NCBI GenBank assembly: GCA_030248215.1
Contig: JASANG010003745.1
Location: 1 to 64,000, forward strand
DNA length: 64,000 nucleotides
Direction of reading: 5' to 3'
Origin: Enoplolaimus lenunculus
Lineage: Eukaryota > Nematoda > Enoplea > Enoplida > Thoracostomopsidae
Below are positions 61,094-64,000 of the stretch, one piece after another. A program made the position numbers and the translations under genes. The notes beneath the pieces were generated by a model. The model made no database searches. It was given only the letters and a program-made list of their open reading frames with translations, and was not told where the DNA came from. The stretch's first letter is position 1; each line of letters begins with the position of its first letter.

Positions 61094-61273
61094 CGTAGTG
61101 GATGTGAGGTAAGGTTAACCATTAGTTGAAAATTTTTGCTGTAACAATTTTGGCCTCCAGATCTTAGAATTGCACCAAATCAGGAAACTACAAACCTAAA
61201 TTGAATATGCAGAACAATATGTATATTTTTAGATTTTCAACTAATGGTTAACCTTACTCCATATTCACTATGC
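61094..61273. repeat. MITE with GGTAAGGTTAACCATTAG ends (180 bp)
   Basis: Left aaggttaaccattagttgaa and right ttcaactaatggttaacctt are perfect; the repeat extends outward with mismatches to about 40 bp. Single copy in the window. Confidence 0.85.
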
Positions 61274-61348
61274 AGTTTGTTTATTGACAATGTTGTTTTT
61301 ATTAATATATAAGCAAGGTAAATCACATGCTTTTATATGCTTGTCAGG

Positions 61349-61557
61349 CAGGATAGCACGACAATTTGTGGTCCGACAACTCGTCGCCCGACAACCAGTA
61401 ATCCGAATATTGATCGATTTGACAATCTGTGGTCTATCATTATGGTTTGGCTTAGGCTTATGCTTAGGACCACGTTTAGGATTATGCTTAGATTTATTCA
61501 TACGGTTTACGACACTGTTGGGTGACAAGTGGTCGTGTGACGAATTGTCGTAGATTA
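61349..61557. repeat. GACAAATTGTCG-type MITE carrying TTAGGC units
   Basis: Starts gcacgacaatttgtggtccg and ends gtgtgacgaattgtcg; centre ggcttaggcttatgcttagg. Parallels 31783-31998. Confidence 0.65.
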
Positions 61558-61571
61558 GTTCCGTTGTGACA

Positions 61572-61865
61572 ACTATCCGTGAAATTAAACTTTTATTGGT
61601 CTTGAATCAAAAGCTGGAGCGATAATGCAAAGTTATACTTTCAAAACTTAAGTATGCATTAAAGTTTCGAACTCAACTTTATTTGGTCCTACAGTCATTT
61701 TTTATGCGCTCCAATTAGGGTTAATTGACATTGATGGACTCTAATTAGGGTTTAGGGACTCTATTCGCTTACGGACTCTATTTAGGGATACGGATCCCTA
61801 TTGATTGGGACTCAAAATGGGGACCCCGTTCTTATTATCCCTCTCGTATTCGGGTATTACAGTAT
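61572..61865. repeat. TA-flanked MITE, left end missing
   Basis: Has ctatccgtgaaattaaac, tcgaactcaactttatttgg, tagggtttagggactctatt and ends gtattcgggtattacagta. Confidence 0.78.
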
Positions 61866-62471
61866 GTGTTGCATTCCAGCTTTAATAATATAAATTTGAA
61901 AGAAGGAAAAGAAATAAATGATTGTAGGAGCTTAAATGGTTGGACGAACGTCCCTTTTATTTCTAATTATTATTTAATTTTCAGTTTGTCAACATTTTTA
62001 ACGATAAATAAGACTTCACAATAACTTTTCTAGCTGCCAACAGAATAAATAAATGTTCCTGACACATCATACATTTATATCAAGTTTTATATGGCTGTGT
62101 TGTAGTTATTTAGGTTAAAATTGTTTCAAAATGTTTGTTTAATATCTGGTATCGTGTTTGTGTCTGTTTCTACGTTGCACCAAATAGTGTCACTTACAGT
62201 TGTGCACGATTAGCTAGCAAAGTAGCCTGTTTTTAGGCTTTCAACAAAGCAGTAAACGGGCATATTCAGCGAGTTTAACGATACATTGATGCATCCACTT
62301 GGCTGACGTTGTCCGACTCGAAGTATTTTTCAATTTTATATTTCATAATTTTTTCTTGATACGAAGAGGGGACCACGACGCCCAATAAAGCCCCCCCTGG
62401 ACCTATCCATAGTTAAATTAGAACGTGATTGGTTCTGACACGAAAAGGCTTAAATCGAGTTTTAGCGAAAG

Positions 62472-62625
62472 CTTAGGGTTGCGCTATACTTATCGACCGG
62501 AGCCGCAAATCAAAATCTTTTTTGTTTATAAACTGGTCTGCGCTGGCGTACCGCGAATTAAATGGATGCTGCACGGCGCTAAACGACCTGGGCAGACATG
62601 ATGTCAAAAACAATGCGCTATATTA
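62472..62625. repeat. MITE with GGTTGCGCTATACTT ends, decayed
   Basis: Starts agggttgcgctatacttatc followed by gaccggagccgcaaatc; the far end aatgcgctatattaaacg is a weak inverted match. Confidence 0.45.
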
Positions 62626-62730
62626 AACGCTTCAGAAATAGAATCCTTTCAAACGCTTTTTTGTATGAGAATTTGTAAAATAAATAAATACCTTTTAGTG
62701 TTTGTCAAAACGCTTTTCCAACAAGACTCA

Positions 62731-62925
62731 TTTTTTTGCTTAGGCTTAGGATTTGACTTAGCCTTAGGCTTAGGAATCTGCTTATACTACTGTTTCGCCA
62801 TTCAGACAAGCATATTCCTAAGCCTAAGTCAAAACCTAAGCCTAAGCAAAAATTAGTCTGAAGCTAAACTTTACTCTACTCCAGCGTCACGGAATAACGT
62901 TCCGTCCTCGTTCTATACATTGGCC
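62731..62925. repeat. two TTAGGC-core half-elements head to head
   Basis: 62731-62795 reads gcttaggcttaggat and ends cttatactactgtttcgcc; 62808-62925 then reads agcatattcctaagcctaag and ends ttctatacattggcc, so the core inverts in the middle. Confidence 0.7.
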
Positions 62926-63079
62926 AATTGCTTCAATGATTCAGTTGAGTCTTCTACATTTTTCTGGAATGTTTTCAATTTTGCTATATTAAAGTAGCCA
63001 AAAAATGACTCTTATTAATAAGTTAAAATTATAAAAATTTACTCAAAAGTTTTAAAGCCGTTTAATTTTATTTAAAAAA

Positions 63080-63223
63080 ATGTTCGATAAAGCGACGGTT
63101 GGTTGTCAACCTGATCGGCGGTGCTCGCGTGCACCAAAACAGCTCATATTAACCAATTACGGCGCTTGTAATGAGCAAGCAACCAGTCAAATTATTGATT
63201 TCAACGAAGGACCAATTAAATTT
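63080..63223 (+). CDS. exon 1 of the terminal membrane-protein gene
   Basis: ATG at 63080 follows a run of A. It encodes MFDKATVGCQPDRRCSRAPK through DFNEGPIKF, 48 codons, and ends at a consensus donor gtaagt in phase 0. Confidence 0.5.
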
Positions 63224-64000
63224 GTAAGTTTGAAATTGAAAATTTTCCCCATTTTAAATCGTCAAATGGGTTCGAAGTGAGCTACAATAGAATATTAGCC
63301 ATGCTGTCAATTGTAGTCAAGCAGAACATTTTTTATTTGAAAATTTATTAATTTTTTGATACTCACTTTAATAGGAGGTCAGAGTTCAAGGTTCTTGTAC
63401 ACTTGTTCAGCAGTATAACCTTCTGAAAAGGCTTACGTATTCCTAAGACTACGCGGTTGTCTAAGCCATTGTGTAAGCCTAAGTCTAAATCTTAAATGTG
63501 GAAAAGCATACTTAGGCTTGGTGCAAAATTGCCCCAAAATTATTCCGTGCCCGCACCCAAACGTAATTTTCTGCGGACGCCTTTGCTATCCTACATGGCG
63601 TATTCAGCGGTGTATATCGACATTTTCGGCTGTGTGAGGTCAATTTTTCTTCTGGGTCCTCAAAATGGCTAAAGTTTAAAATTAGGATCTTCTCGGCTGG
63701 TGCGAGCTTATTACTTAAAATACTAATTTTAATATTTTTAGCCACCAAGACGACTTGAAGATATCCTCGAGCGGCATTGGGCCAAACAACGCATAAAACG
63801 GGTACAACCAGCGTGTTTGTTGATCCTGTGTGTATCAACGGTCGCATTACTGGTTCAATTGATGCAATTTGAAGAAAATAAGGTAAACACTCGTTCAGGT
63901 TTTGGTAAAATTTTTATTGTAACCTGTTTCAGTACTGGAACGCTAGAAACGTTCGAATCAAACTGCAGTTCAGGAGCACATTTTATTAATCATGTTAAAG
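63080..64000 (+). CDS. 5' end of a membrane-protein gene, possibly adenylyl cyclase (continues past window)
   Basis: Exons 63080-63223 and 63742-63882 join in phase 0 into 95 residues. The N-terminal 72 are hydrophilic and basic. Then LEDILERHWAKQRIKRVQ leads into one hydrophobic segment ACLLILCVSTVALLVQLM, followed by QFEENK. Basic residues before the segment predict a cytosolic N-terminus. The pattern 'LExLYxxYxxxQR then TM1' typifies membrane adenylyl cyclases, the cAMP-producing enzymes, and LEDILERHWAKQR resembles it. I have no catalytic domain in view, so this is a weak family hint; a type II membrane enzyme is equally possible. The third exon is ambiguous: acceptor gtttcag at 63932 gives 18 residues then a stop, while ttcag at 63973 gives a frame (EHILLIMLK) open to the window end. 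Confidence 0.5.
63742..63882 (+). CDS. exon 2 of the terminal membrane-protein gene (TM segment)
   Basis: Acceptor aatatttttag, donor gtaaac, 47 codons, phase 0 at both ends. It encodes PPRRLEDILERHWAKQRIKR followed by the hydrophobic ACLLILCVSTVALLVQLM. Confidence 0.55.

Noticed and set aside
60838-61122. Frames on both strands across the AT tract
   Set aside because: Alternating Ile-Tyr residues come from the AT dinucleotide microsatellite.

Overview
The window is nuclear DNA from an invertebrate metazoan. It is AT-rich, with spliceosomal GT-AG introns, two recognisable actin-cytoskeleton genes and a very dense load of short non-autonomous DNA transposons (MITEs). I cannot place the phylum. 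TTAGGC (the nematode telomere hexamer) is abundant, but it sits inside interspersed MITEs. As far as I know nematodes such as C. elegans lack fascin, so the hexamer is not evidence of a nematode.

Layout: 1-2848 (+) is the 3' part of a conventional actin gene, about residues 89-375, in six exons that splice in frame to the invariant C-terminus. 4798-18614 (-) is a fascin gene (actin-bundling protein with four beta-trefoils) in eight exons. I assembled it by translating the minus strand and matching splice phases; all seven junctions are consistent in phase and give 599 residues if translation starts at 18614. The two genes are tail to tail, 1.95 kb apart, so actin and one of its cross-linkers are neighbours. 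From 18.6 to 63.08 kb I find no gene I can name, only three weak coding candidates (29.0, 43.7 and 55.5 kb). At 63080-64000 (+) a new gene begins: two phase-compatible exons give about 95 residues with a basic stretch followed by one membrane segment. They resemble the region before TM1 of membrane adenylyl cyclases, but this is only suggestive.

The rest is repeats. The commonest family, about 25 copies, has GGCC(C/A)ATGT ends, 8-bp target-site duplications (six perfect) and a core of degenerate TTAGGC repeats. A second family of about nine copies has TA-flanked CTGTAGTGACCCGAATAAG ends. Further families include one rich in E-boxes (CACGTG/CAGCTG), one built of GAGTCAAATTTGACTC palindromes, and others with CCGGTTCCGG, CCGGAGCCGG, CCCGTAGCCAG or GTCCGTCACC motifs. 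Nested insertions are visible. Tandem arrays occur at 10861-11288 (54 bp x 8), 14133-14555 (141 bp x 3) and 36577-36976 (25 bp x 16), with a long AT dinucleotide tract at 60954-61035. I see no transposase, so the elements are non-autonomous.

All calls come from reading the sequence. Exon boundaries of actin and of fascin exons 2-8 are firm; the fascin start, the final gene and the small candidates are not.
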